From an uncultured Bacteroidales bacterium (GTDB taxonomy: Bacteria > Bacteroidota > Bacteroidia > Bacteroidales > UBA4417): a stretch of 38,114 bases of DNA. The notes below the pieces were generated by a model that was not told the origin of the DNA, ran no database searches, and saw nothing but the letters and a program-made list of their open reading frames with translations. The DNA lies in the NCBI GenBank assembly GCA_903879715.1, contig CAIRMR010000133.1:1-38114 (forward strand). The letters run 5' to 3'. The position numbers were made by a program, and so were the translations under genes. Positions 26,317-35,535 of the stretch are shown one piece after another; the stretch's first letter is position 1, and each line of letters opens with the position of its first letter.

Positions 26317-26680
26317 GAATGGTACTATTAGGAATTTTAAGGACCTGATGCTTTTGCGGGTCGGAAGACCGAAGCCGGAAGACCGAAGTCAGAAGTTGGA
26401 AGTCGGAAGACCGAAGCAAGTACCATTAGGATACAAAAAATTCTACCATGGAACCACTGGTTCAAGATGAGTAAAAGCAGTTCAAAGTGCAAGCGTCATG
26501 GATTTTAAAGTTTTCAGGAAAACTTCTGACTGCCGACAATTTGAATTTACCCACTAAATTTAAGAATAGATGTATGAAATTTAATCCAGGTAATTAGGAG
26601 AAAGGAGGACCCCACAAAATTGCGTAACTGAATTAATACTAACCAGAACCCAAATAATTTTAACTAAAACCCCTTTAATC
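26317..26680. other. Intergenic region with heptamer array and flanking 12-bp direct repeat
   Basis: There are 364 bases between the receptor and the beta-helix gene. GTACTATTAGGA (26322-26333) and GTACCATTAGGA (26420-26431) flank the heptamer array and differ at one base. The remainder holds no gene. A purine-rich GGAGAAAGGAGG lies at 26598-26609, about 70 bases before the next start. Confidence 0.6.
26362..26417 (+). repeat. Heptanucleotide tandem repeat, eight units
   Basis: There are eight consecutive 7-base units of the form nnGAAGn with exact spacing. CGGAAGA and CCGAAGC alternate for the first part, followed by CAGAAGT and TGGAAGT variants. The same heptamers occur at 14017-14044 and, inverted, at 14145-14172. 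Neighbouring CGGAAGA/CCGAAG pairs make small palindromes (CGGAAGACCG is nearly self-complementary with CGGTCTTCCG). Confidence 0.9.
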
Positions 26681-28396
26681 ATGAAAAAGTTTACTTTTCT
26701 GTTTTTAGCAATTTTTCTGGCTCTAAGCTGCACGCTTATGGCTCAGACGAAAATTGTTGTTGAACCCGGTGTGGGAACACTTAACGCGGCCATAGCAGCA
26801 CATGGCGGTAATGCCATTTACGAGCTTAAAGCTGGCGAATGGTATCAATTAGATGCAATTATCGAAAATAATGGGTACCATCTCCAGATTATCGGCCAGG
26901 AACCTGCCGTAGCCGGTGGCATACCTGCTACCCTTCAAACCGGGGATGATGCCGGTGGCGCTACTTTTGGTAATATGTTTAATGCGTTAGGCGACATTAC
27001 ACTAAAGAACATCTACCTGGTAAATGCTGATTTAACCGGAGTTATCGGTGGAGCATTACTAACTAATAGTGCTAATGATGCCAGAACTGTAATTGACAGG
27101 TGCGTTATTGATCCCGCTTCAAGTGCTAATGCCATAATTTTGGGAGGAGCTAGATCGAAAACTTACTTTACGAATAATTTATGTAACCGTATGGGACATC
27201 AGCTCAATCCAAATGATGGGCACTTTTTTGTAACAGATAATTCATCCGGATCAGGATTTGATACGCTTCTGGTTCAGAACAATACCTTTGTTTGTATGGG
27301 TACAACCATGCATGCCAGCGGATTTACCAAATTCACCAATAATTTCAGCAAATGGGATCACAATACATTTGTGGAACAGAAAAGCCAGATCGACTGGTCG
27401 GATTTTGAAAAAGAATACTACTGGACCAACAACCTGATGTTTGATATGCAGACCCAACCCTGGAATACCCCATGGCAGCCTATGCCTGGAGCAGATGCAG
27501 GTTATCCAAAACCTTGCATGATTTATGCTGACACTATTCCCGAGGAGGTAGCTTCGTTAAAAGCAGGAGGCGTTTCGACAACACTTCAGTTTGTTCAATA
27601 CAACATGCATTACCGCAATCCTAAATTTTATCCACAGATTGACGCCTTAAATGCTCAAGGTGCTATTGACGGCAAAACAAAAATCTATTATATGCCTATC
27701 GTTTGGCCAATAGATTCAGCAGGAATCTGCAGAGAAACGGCTATGTTCGCTAATGATGCAAAGTTCCCGTTGTGGAAATATGGCAATACAACCACCGATG
27801 TGGATCCAAATTGGGTTGATACCCGTATTTACACCATGTCCGACAATTTTGTAAAATGGACAAACCCTGCTACCAAGATTCATGCCATGGGCTACCCGGC
27901 AGGCGATCTTCCACCTGCATCAGAATGGACACAGTACCATTGGGATCCGGACGGAGACGCTTCAATTAACTCAACCTGGCCTTTATTCAACGGAGTTTAC
28001 ACCAATGCAGCTTTGTTAACCGGTTCTATCGAAGGATTGCCATTAGGCGACTTAAACTGGTTCCCTACTAAAAAGGCAATATGGACAGCACATAAAGCTG
28101 AAATTGATGCTCATATGGCTGCAGCTAACGATAGCAAAATGGTTCTCATCAATGCTGGTATTCAGAGTATAAAGGCTAATCCTTTTACTATTTACCCAAA
28201 TCCAGCTAAGGATGTATTAAAGATCAAAGGTGCTAAAAGTGCAGAGGTTACTATCCGTACCATTGACGGACGCAGGGTAAAAACGGTTGAACATGCATCA
28301 GAGGTTAACATCTCAGGTCTTACAAACGGTACGTATATAGTTACCATTAAGGAAGGACAGAATGTTTCAACTCAGAAACTCCTTATTGAAAAATAA
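26681..28396 (+). CDS. T9SS-sorted right-handed beta-helix protein
   Basis: A 571-residue surface protein: signal peptide (1-22, cleavage near LMAQ), a central domain (about 25-480) with pectate-lyase-like parallel beta-helix character (repeating short strands such as ITLKNIYLVNADLTG, VIDRCVIDP, TYFTNNLCNR, LVQNNTFVCMG, FTNNFSKWDHNTFV), and a T9SS type A tail (about 490-571; FTIYPNPAKDVLKIKG, QKLLIEK). I cannot identify lyase catalytic residues, so it may be a lyase, a glycosidase or a binding protein. It follows the TonB receptor by 364 bases, in the place where SusD usually stands, and ends at a strong terminator. A partnership with the receptor in capturing glycan is an inference from position. 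Confidence 0.75.
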   Translation: MKKFTFLFLAIFLALSCTLMAQTKIVVEPGVGTLNAAIAAHGGNAIYELKAGEWYQLDAIIENNGYHLQIIGQEPAVAGGIPATLQTGDDAGGATFGNMFNALGDITLKNIYLVNADLTGVIGGALLTNSANDARTVIDRCVIDPASSANAIILGGARSKTYFTNNLCNRMGHQLNPNDGHFFVTDNSSGSGFDTLLVQNNTFVCMGTTMHASGFTKFTNNFSKWDHNTFVEQKSQIDWSDFEKEYYWTNNLMFDMQTQPWNTPWQPMPGADAGYPKPCMIYADTIPEEVASLKAGGVSTTLQFVQYNMHYRNPKFYPQIDALNAQGAIDGKTKIYYMPIVWPIDSAGICRETAMFANDAKFPLWKYGNTTTDVDPNWVDTRIYTMSDNFVKWTNPATKIHAMGYPAGDLPPASEWTQYHWDPDGDASINSTWPLFNGVYTNAALLTGSIEGLPLGDLNWFPTKKAIWTAHKAEIDAHMAAANDSKMVLINAGIQSIKANPFTIYPNPAKDVLKIKGAKSAEVTIRTIDGRRVKTVEHASEVNISGLTNGTYIVTIKEGQNVSTQKLLIEK

Positions 28397-28514
28397 GCCG
28401 GTACTTACTGATTCTGAAAAAATACAGAATACCGAAAAGCAAATATTTTTTAATTTAATTCTGATAAAACAGTACGAAGTCAAAATATGATTTGTTAAAA
28501 ACGTACTGCCTGTA

Positions 28515-28564
28515 AAACAAAGAAAAGGAGAGTTCTGGTTGTCATTTCTCTCCTTTTCTGTTTT
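28515..28564 (+). terminator. Strong terminator after the beta-helix gene
   Basis: AGAAAAGGAGAG (28521-28532) pairs perfectly with CTCTCCTTTTCT (28548-28559) around a 15-nt loop, and flanking A- and T-rich runs (AAAACA, GTTTT) extend it. The symmetrical A and T tracts would allow function in both directions. It separates the receptor/beta-helix unit from the glycosidase operon. A smaller dyad CAGTACG/CGTACTG spans 28470-28508. Confidence 0.8.
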
Positions 28565-28938
28565 ACTCATTTCTTGAACAAGTCCCAATTGTATAATTTG
28601 AGACTATAATAAACAGGTTTTTAAGAGAAGTTCAATTCCGTGATTTTTTTTTAGGATGAAAGAAGAAGAATTATTTACCTGGAACTAGAATAAGTAAGGA
28701 TTTTTTGTCCAATAGTTAATTGTTACAGTCATGAATACAGGAAAAAAAAAGTACCGGATTAAAAGGGTTTCTTTATCCCGTTATATTTTACAGGAATGGT
28801 GTATCTGGTTTCCATTTTGGGTACAGGTTGACATAACCGATTCTTATTCAAGATCAAAAAATAATATACATCAGGCAGGAATATACTCGAATTGAATATA
28901 AAATTGAAATGATTGTTGCCCAAAATCCATACCTTAAA
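28565..28938. other. Intergenic region upstream of the GH78-GH106-GH43 operon
   Basis: There are 374 bases with several poly-A and poly-T runs and no credible gene. The operon promoter should lie here because a strong terminator precedes it, but no exact TAnnTTTG with a spaced TTTG is evident. Confidence 0.45.
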
Positions 28939-30699
28939 ATGAAACTGATAAATCATAGGACAGCCAATTGTTTTGTAGCTGTTTTTCTGCTGTCTATGGC
29001 CGTGTGCTATGGTCATCCTAAGCGAGGTAATAATCCTGTTAAAAAGGAAAATGCATTAAGCAGGCAATATCTGACACCGGTAAAGATTCTTTGGAAATCA
29101 GATCAGTCGGATAAATATATCCTCAATGCCGAAAAGCTTTTATTGAATGGAAACGGTCAGGCCGACTTAGTCGCAACAGACTTATGCATGCTTAAAGGAG
29201 GCGACAAAACAAATACATCTATCCTGCTTGATTTTGGTAAGGAGATTCAGGGAGGTGTTCAGATAGTTACGGGTATTTTTGCTGTTCAGAAACCCATCAA
29301 AGTCAAAATAACACTGGGCGAATCTGTTAGCGAGGCAATGAGCAGTATATCCGGCTCCACTGCAACTAACGACCACGCCATGCGTGAATTTGAAATCTCA
29401 TTACCCTGGCTTGGGAAGATAGAAGCAGGGAACAGCGGGTTTCGGTTTGTTAAAATTGAGCTGCTGGATTCGGACCGGGAACTTAAACTGAAAGAAGTAC
29501 GGGCAATCTCCATTTTAAGGGATATTCCATACCTGGGTTCTTTTAAATCGAACGATGAACGATTAAACCAGATCTGGCAAACGGGAGCTTACACGGTTCA
29601 GCTTAATATGCAGGATTACCTTTGGGACGGAATAAAACGCGATCGCCTGGTTTGGGTTGGGGATATGCATCCTGAAGTAATGACAATACTTTCCGTTTTC
29701 GGGAATAATGAAGTTGTTCCTAAAAGCCTTGATCTAATTCGCGACATCACCAAACTTCCCGATTATATGAACGGAATAAGTTCTTACTCCATGTGGTGGG
29801 TTTTGATTAACTACCAGTGGTATATGAACAATGGAGATATAGAATATCTGAAGAAAAATCAGGATTACATATTTAGCCTGCTCGATCTGCTTGAGAAAAA
29901 AATTGATTCTGATGGGAGCGAAAATCTTGATGGAGGCAGATTTCTGGACTGGCCTACCAGTCCAAATAAGGAAGCTATACATGCCGGGTTGCAATCTCTT
30001 ATGGTGATGACCTTTGATGCCGGTAAAAAAATAGCGAACGTACTTGGAAATAATGATAAAGCTGTTCAATATGAGAGTACAATTCAATTATTAAAAAAAC
30101 ATATTCCCGATCCTAATGGGAATAAAGCGGGAGGTGCATTACTGGCTTTATCCGGATTATCAGATTCTGAAAAAATAAATGAAACTCTTCTTTCAGTAAA
30201 TAGTACAGAAGGAATCTCTTCTTTTTACGGATACTATGTACTTCAGGCACGGGCAATGGCAGGCGATTACGAGGGTGCACTTAATGTTATCCGCAACTAC
30301 TGGGGCGGAATGCTGGATTTGGGCGCAACCACGTTTTGGGAAGATTTTGAAATGAAGTGGCTGGAAAATGCAGGCCGCATCGATGAGATTACTCCTGAAG
30401 GCAAAGTTGACGTTCATGCCGCTTATGGAGGATATTGCTATGTGGGTTTAAGGCATAGTCTGTGTCATGGCTGGGCATCCGGACCTACTTCCTGGTTATC
30501 GCAGCATGTATTGGGAATAACCATCCTTGAACCTGGCTGCAGGAAAGTTAAAATTGAACCTCATCTGGGCGATTTGAAATGGGTGGAAGGAACTTATCCA
30601 ACTCCTTTAGGTGTAATTTGGGTACGTCACGAAAAACAAGCTGATGGCAGCATTAAGTCGGAAATAAAAGCACCAAAAGGGGTAAAAATTATACAATGA
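28939..30699 (+). CDS. GH78-like alpha-L-rhamnosidase, short form
   Basis: A 586-residue exported enzyme of the GH78 family lacking the N-terminal Ig and insertion domains of the 429-3929 enzyme. The chosen ATG (28939) starts a normal signal peptide (MKLINHRTANCFVAVFLLSM); an ATG ten codons upstream is also in frame but adds a non-signal extension. A beta domain (about 45-195) is followed by the (alpha/alpha)6 domain. The general-acid segment reads WDGIKRDRLVW, with D235 where the longer enzyme has E649, while the base-position Glu is kept (E468, TTFWEDF). A GH78 C-terminal beta domain ends the protein (GCRKVKIEPHLGDLKWVEG). It is the first gene of a same-strand run with GH106 (70-base gap). 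There is no T9SS tail, so it is probably periplasmic. Confidence 0.8.
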   Translation: MKLINHRTANCFVAVFLLSMAVCYGHPKRGNNPVKKENALSRQYLTPVKILWKSDQSDKYILNAEKLLLNGNGQADLVATDLCMLKGGDKTNTSILLDFGKEIQGGVQIVTGIFAVQKPIKVKITLGESVSEAMSSISGSTATNDHAMREFEISLPWLGKIEAGNSGFRFVKIELLDSDRELKLKEVRAISILRDIPYLGSFKSNDERLNQIWQTGAYTVQLNMQDYLWDGIKRDRLVWVGDMHPEVMTILSVFGNNEVVPKSLDLIRDITKLPDYMNGISSYSMWWVLINYQWYMNNGDIEYLKKNQDYIFSLLDLLEKKIDSDGSENLDGGRFLDWPTSPNKEAIHAGLQSLMVMTFDAGKKIANVLGNNDKAVQYESTIQLLKKHIPDPNGNKAGGALLALSGLSDSEKINETLLSVNSTEGISSFYGYYVLQARAMAGDYEGALNVIRNYWGGMLDLGATTFWEDFEMKWLENAGRIDEITPEGKVDVHAAYGGYCYVGLRHSLCHGWASGPTSWLSQHVLGITILEPGCRKVKIEPHLGDLKWVEGTYPTPLGVIWVRHEKQADGSIKSEIKAPKGVKIIQ

Positions 30700-30769
30700 C
30701 GATATCTTTTTATTGGATAGCAGAATAACGATTTTAGAATAATTCTTTAGATAAAATACCTTAATAACT

Positions 30770-33700
30770 ATGAAAACAATGCAAAAGGTTGCTATCCTTA
30801 TTAGCCTGATTTTCACGATCGCAGTTATAACCAGTTGCAAAACCGGTAATTCGAAACATTCAGATGCACTTGAAGCCGGATTTATTACCCCCCCCGATAC
30901 CATGCAAACCAGTGTATACTGGTACTGGATTTCGGACAATATATCCGAAGAGGGCGTGGTGAAAGATCTTTATTCGATGAAAGAAGCTGGCATCAACCGG
31001 GCTTTCATTGGCAATATCGGACTGAGTGATGTTCCTTACGGGAAAGTGAAAATGCTCAGCGAAGAATGGTGGAAGATTCTTCATGCTGCACTAAAAACAG
31101 CAACAAAACTCAATATCGAAATCGGGATATTCAACTCACCGGGCTGGAGCCAGTCGGGCGGTCCATGGGTAAGCTCCGGTGAAGCCATGCGTTACCTTAT
31201 TTCTTCAGAAACGCGTGTACGCGGCCCCAAAAAGTTTTCTCAAAAACTTAGTAAGCCTATCGACATCTTCCAGGATGTAAAACTGATTGCATACCCGGCC
31301 CCAATGGATGACCAGCTGGTGTTAAACAATCAAAACGGCAAAATTACTTCGCTCCCAAAACTTCCCGGACTATCAAAAATACTGGATGGAAATAAGTTAA
31401 CCGGAGTAACATTCGCGGAAGGAGATATTTTTACCTTCGACATTCAGGCTAAGGATGTATTTACGGCACGCAGCCTTTCCATACAAACAACAGAAATCCC
31501 GATGAAAGCAAAAGTCTTGTTTCAGGCTAAAAGTGGACAAAAGGAATATGCTACAATTAAAGAATTTGAAATCGATCGCTCCAATCCTTCCCTCAATGTA
31601 GGATTTGTACCCTATGCCCCGATTGTAATTTCATTTCCTGCCACAACTGCCACTGATTTCCGGTTGGTTGTTACCTGCGAAAAACCAACAGGCTGGTTCC
31701 TGGCTTTCGGACAAGGTGCAAAATCCGGATTTGCCGAATTAACCTTATCGGCTGCTCCGCGCGTAGAGCGTTATGCTGAAAAAACCCTGGCTAAAATGTA
31801 CTCCACACCACTGCCTTACTGGAAGGAATACCAATGGGAACCCCAGGCTGAAGTGGATAATCATACAACAGTGATAGATGGCTCAAAAGTGATTGATATC
31901 TCACAATACCTCACAGTCGATGGAACGCTGAACTGGGATGTTCCCGAAGGGGATTGGGTGATCCTGCGTACAGGAATGACACCTACCGGGACAAAAAATG
32001 GACCAGCCTCGCCCGAAGCTACCGGTTACGAAGTGGATAAAATGAGTAAAAAACATGCAGAGAAACATTTTTACGGCCATATGGGCGAAATTCTGAAACG
32101 CATCCCCGAAGCCGATCGCAAGTGTTTTAAAGTGGTGGTACAGGATAGCTACGAAACAGGAGGACAGAATTTTACTGACGGTTTCCTGAAAGAATTCAAA
32201 CAAAAGTACGGATACGACGCGATTCCTTACCTTCCGGTGTACCAGGGAATGGTTGTAAACAGCCAGCAGTCGAGTGACCGTTTTTTGTGGGACATGCGCC
32301 GCATGGTTGCCGACAAAGTGGCGTATGATTATGTCGCCGGGCTTCGTGAGATCAGTCACAAACACGGATTGAGAACCTGGCTCGAATGTTATGGCCATTG
32401 GGGTTTCCCTGGCGAATTCCTGATGTATGGCGGACAATCGGACGAAATTGGCGGTGAATTCTGGAGCGAAGGCGAACTTGGTGACATCGAAAACCGTGCT
32501 GCTACTTCCTGCGGACATATCTACGGAAAAACAAAAATATCGGCCGAATCAAATACCTGCGGAGGTGCGGCTTTCAGCCGGTATCCGGGTACCATCAAAC
32601 AACGTGGCGACCGTTTCTTTGCCGAAGGGATCAACAACACGCTGTTGCATGTTTATATCACTCAGCCGTACGAGGATAAAAATCCCGGAATGAATGCCGG
32701 ATTTGGCAACGAGTTCAACCGGAAAAACACCTGGTTCCCGCAGATGGATGTTTATACCCAATACCTGAAACGTACCAACTATATGCTTCAGCAGGGATTG
32801 AATGTAGCCGACGTGGCCTATTTTATTGGTGAAGATACTCCGAAAATGACAGGAATCGCTGATCCGGCACTGCCAACCGGCTACCAGTTTGATTACATGA
32901 ATGCCGAAGTGATTGAAAAGTATATGACCGTAAAAAACGGGCTGATTACATTGCCACACGGAACGCAATACCGGATTCTGGTTTTGCCGAAACTGGAAAC
33001 CATGCGTCCGGAGTTGCTGGCTAAGATTAAGCAACTGGTAAATGATGGTGCTGTGGTGCTTGGCCCTGCGCCTAAACGTTCGCCCAGTCTGCAGAATCAA
33101 CCCAAGGCTGACCAGCAAATCCAGGAAATAGCCAAAGAACTTTGGGGGAATGTGGATGGCATAACCGTAAAATCGCGCAAGGTTGGAAAAGGAATGATTA
33201 TTAACGGTATGAATATGACTGAGGCATTTGCACTGATCGGCTGTATACCCGACTGCAAATTACCAGAAGATAAAAGCATTCATTACGGTCACCGCGCTAT
33301 TAAAGACGGCGAAATCTATTTTATTTCCAATCAAACGGCTGACACCAAACTGATAAGTCCTGAATTCAGGGTAAAAGGAAAGCAGCCTGAACTCTGGGAA
33401 GCCACAAAAGGATATATCCGTACCCTTGCCGCCTATGAACAGACTGAAAACACGACTATCGTTCCTTTGAAACTGGAAGCTTACGAAAGTGTGTTTGTGG
33501 TTTTCCGCAAATCAGCAGGCAAAGCTTCGGAAACAGGCGTTAAGGCCAATTACCCAGAGCCAGCACTCGTTACTGATTTGAAAGGTCCGTGGACAGTTAC
33601 ATTTAATGCTTCGCAAAGAGGTCCGGCCGAACCCGTAGTTTTCGAAACACTGCAGGACTGGACTACATCGAAGGATGACCGGATTAAATATTATGCAGGA

Positions 33701-34051
33701 ACAGCGTTTTACAGCTGCAAATTTAAGATGGCCAAAGTCGCCGAAGGCAAAAAAGTGATCATCAATTTAGGCGCTTTTACGGCCATGGCTAAAGTTACGG
33801 TTAACAATGTGTATGCCGGCGGATTATGGACTGCACCCTACACTCTCGATATTACATCCCTTGTAAAGGAAGGAGATAACGACCTGAAGATCGAAATCGT
33901 AAACACCTGGATGAACCGCCTGATTGGTGACCTGAAGCTTCCGGCATCACAGCGGTTAACCTGGTGCCCTGTCAATCCGTACAATGCGGATAGTCCGTTG
34001 CAGCCTTCCGGATTGTTCGGGCCGGTGAAAATCGTCACTAATACGTATTGA
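30770..34051 (+). CDS. GH106 alpha-L-rhamnosidase lipoprotein
   Basis: A 1093-residue enzyme. The N-terminus has a lipoprotein signal (hydrophobic core then ITSC, Cys at about residue 23), so it should be membrane-anchored. The opening SVYWYWISDNISEEGVVKDL, the GIFNSPGWSQSGGPWV segment and the long TIM-barrel catalytic region are those of GH106. Candidate catalytic acidic residues, by position in conserved segments, are E462 (QDSYETGG) and E593 (KISAESNTCGG), with further Glu in WLECYGHW. A C-terminal galactose-binding-like beta domain (about 955-1090; KVIINLGAFTAMAKVTVNN) ends the protein. GH106 enzymes release alpha-L-rhamnose, notably from rhamnogalacturonan side chains. The block is GC-richer than the left end of the window (about 52 % in a sampled line). 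It is followed after 128 bases by GH43. Confidence 0.9.
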   Translation: MKTMQKVAILISLIFTIAVITSCKTGNSKHSDALEAGFITPPDTMQTSVYWYWISDNISEEGVVKDLYSMKEAGINRAFIGNIGLSDVPYGKVKMLSEEWWKILHAALKTATKLNIEIGIFNSPGWSQSGGPWVSSGEAMRYLISSETRVRGPKKFSQKLSKPIDIFQDVKLIAYPAPMDDQLVLNNQNGKITSLPKLPGLSKILDGNKLTGVTFAEGDIFTFDIQAKDVFTARSLSIQTTEIPMKAKVLFQAKSGQKEYATIKEFEIDRSNPSLNVGFVPYAPIVISFPATTATDFRLVVTCEKPTGWFLAFGQGAKSGFAELTLSAAPRVERYAEKTLAKMYSTPLPYWKEYQWEPQAEVDNHTTVIDGSKVIDISQYLTVDGTLNWDVPEGDWVILRTGMTPTGTKNGPASPEATGYEVDKMSKKHAEKHFYGHMGEILKRIPEADRKCFKVVVQDSYETGGQNFTDGFLKEFKQKYGYDAIPYLPVYQGMVVNSQQSSDRFLWDMRRMVADKVAYDYVAGLREISHKHGLRTWLECYGHWGFPGEFLMYGGQSDEIGGEFWSEGELGDIENRAATSCGHIYGKTKISAESNTCGGAAFSRYPGTIKQRGDRFFAEGINNTLLHVYITQPYEDKNPGMNAGFGNEFNRKNTWFPQMDVYTQYLKRTNYMLQQGLNVADVAYFIGEDTPKMTGIADPALPTGYQFDYMNAEVIEKYMTVKNGLITLPHGTQYRILVLPKLETMRPELLAKIKQLVNDGAVVLGPAPKRSPSLQNQPKADQQIQEIAKELWGNVDGITVKSRKVGKGMIINGMNMTEAFALIGCIPDCKLPEDKSIHYGHRAIKDGEIYFISNQTADTKLISPEFRVKGKQPELWEATKGYIRTLAAYEQTENTTIVPLKLEAYESVFVVFRKSAGKASETGVKANYPEPALVTDLKGPWTVTFNASQRGPAEPVVFETLQDWTTSKDDRIKYYAGTAFYSCKFKMAKVAEGKKVIINLGAFTAMAKVTVNNVYAGGLWTAPYTLDITSLVKEGDNDLKIEIVNTWMNRLIGDLKLPASQRLTWCPVNPYNADSPLQPSGLFGPVKIVTNTY

Positions 34052-34083
34052 TAGGATCTAAAGAGAAGTTTATTGTAAAATAT

Positions 34084-34125
34084 AACATGGAACTCTGCCT
34101 GCTAAATCGGGGAGAGTTCCATGTT
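34084..34125 (+). other. Long perfect hairpin between GH106 and GH43
   Basis: AACATGGAACTCT (34084-34096) and AGAGTTCCATGTT (34113-34125) form a 13-bp perfect stem with a 16-nt loop. Only a short TTAT follows, so full termination is doubtful; it could set relative expression within the operon. A competing pairing, TGCCTG (34096-34101) with CAGGCA (34129-34134), would disrupt it. Confidence 0.6.
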
Positions 34126-34179
34126 TATCAGGCAAGACAGAAATATAATGAAATGATAAACTGCTAATTATAACTAACA

Positions 34180-35535
34180 ATGACGAAACGAATTTCTTTT
34201 TACCTTTTATTCCTGCTTTTCGGCGAATTTGTTCTGGCCCAGAACCCGATTTGTCCGCCAGGACTTAACATTGCCGATCCAACCACCCGTGTATGGAAAG
34301 ATGGTAAGCTGTATGTTTATGGCTCACGCGACGAAAGTTTAAATTACTATTGTTCCTACGACCATTGGGTTTTATCCACTTCCGATTTAATAAACTGGGA
34401 ATATACCCCCAATGCTTTTGCATCAAAAGGCCCATTCGACCAGGTACCGTTCAATGATGCACTTTTATATGCACCTGATATAGCTTACAAAAACGGCACT
34501 TATTACCTGTACTTTTGCCAGAACGGAGATGTTGAAGGGGTAGCCACAAGTACTTCACCCAAAGGACCGTTTACCAACGCAAAAGAAATTTACCTGAAAC
34601 ATAAGAATCAGATTGATCCTGCTGTGTTTGTTGATGATGACGGGCAAGCCTATTACATGTGGGGACAATTTCAGGCTAAAATCGCCAAGCTGAAACCTAA
34701 CATGACTGAAATTGACACAACAACCCTAGTAGAAAACCTGGTAACAGAAAAAGAGCATTTCTTCCACGAAGGTGGTTATATGGTCAAACGCAAGGGTATT
34801 TACTATTTTGTTTATGCCAACATGAGCAGGAAAGGAATGCCAACCTGTATTGGTTACTCAACCAGTAAATCGCCACTTGGCCCTTTCAAATATGGTGGTG
34901 TGATTGTGGATAACGATGGCTGTGATCCGAATAACTGGAATAACCATGGCTCGATAGTCGAATTTAAAGGCCAGTGGTATGTGTTTTATCACCGAACGAC
35001 CAATGGGGTTGTGAATGCACGCAAAGCCTGTATCGAGCCCATCTTTTTCAATAAGGATGGAAGTATCAATGAAGTTGAAATGACTTCGCAGGGAGCAGGA
35101 AAGCCACTCGATGCTTTTTCGCAGATTGAAGCTGAACGGGCATGTTTGCTTTTTGGACATGTGCGCATCGAATCGTACTATTGGGACCAGGCTAATCCTT
35201 TGAATCCGGCCAATGCCGATCAGCTCGGCCAGATCGTTAATAATGATCGTGCAGCTTACAAGTATATCAATTTTGGCGATGGGGCAACATCCATAAGTGT
35301 AAGGGTTGCTCCCGGAGCAAAACCCGGTAAAATCTATTTCCAGGTTGACAATACCTGGAGTCCTCATATCGGGACACTCGATATACCGGGCGGAGGTGAT
35401 GGAAAAACCTGGACAACACTAAGCTGTAATATTAATGAAGTAAAAGGAGTACATGCGCTTCATTTTACTTTTGCGGCTGAAGAAAAAGAATCTTTTAATG
35501 TAGAATGGTTTAAATTTAATAAAAACACAAAATGA
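34180..35535 (+). CDS. GH43-family glycosidase with C-terminal CBM6-like domain
   Basis: A 451-residue secreted enzyme with a signal peptide (1-20, VLAQ), a five-bladed GH43 propeller (about 25-310) and a C-terminal CBM6-like jelly-roll (about 315-447; SQIEAERACL, GKIYFQVDN, VKGVHALHFTF). The expected triad is present: base D33 (NIADPTTRVW), pKa-modulating D146 (QIDPAVFVDDDG) and acid E197 (FHEGGYMVKR). GH43 members remove arabinose, xylose or galactose; the subfamily cannot be told here. Its stop overlaps the start of the next gene (ATGA), indicating translational coupling. The last 110 bases have a near-copy in the relic at 311-420. No T9SS tail is seen. Confidence 0.85.
   Translation: MTKRISFYLLFLLFGEFVLAQNPICPPGLNIADPTTRVWKDGKLYVYGSRDESLNYYCSYDHWVLSTSDLINWEYTPNAFASKGPFDQVPFNDALLYAPDIAYKNGTYYLYFCQNGDVEGVATSTSPKGPFTNAKEIYLKHKNQIDPAVFVDDDGQAYYMWGQFQAKIAKLKPNMTEIDTTTLVENLVTEKEHFFHEGGYMVKRKGIYYFVYANMSRKGMPTCIGYSTSKSPLGPFKYGGVIVDNDGCDPNNWNNHGSIVEFKGQWYVFYHRTTNGVVNARKACIEPIFFNKDGSINEVEMTSQGAGKPLDAFSQIEAERACLLFGHVRIESYYWDQANPLNPANADQLGQIVNNDRAAYKYINFGDGATSISVRVAPGAKPGKIYFQVDNTWSPHIGTLDIPGGGDGKTWTTLSCNINEVKGVHALHFTFAAEEKESFNVEWFKFNKNTK

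Noticed and set aside
26681-28396. A SusD-like glycan-binding lipoprotein in the position after the receptor
   Set aside because: The protein has no lipobox, no alpha-helical TPR-like pattern and ends in a T9SS tail; its strand pattern is that of a beta-helix.
31901-33118. Two long minus-strand open frames (205 and 189 residues) opposite the GH106 gene
   Set aside because: They lie wholly inside a well-supported enzyme gene, show no domain pattern and have no promoter or start context; they are shadows of the GH106 codon usage.
34858-35367. A 169-residue minus-strand frame opposite GH43
   Set aside because: It overlaps conserved GH43/CBM6 sequence completely and its translation lacks recognisable structure.
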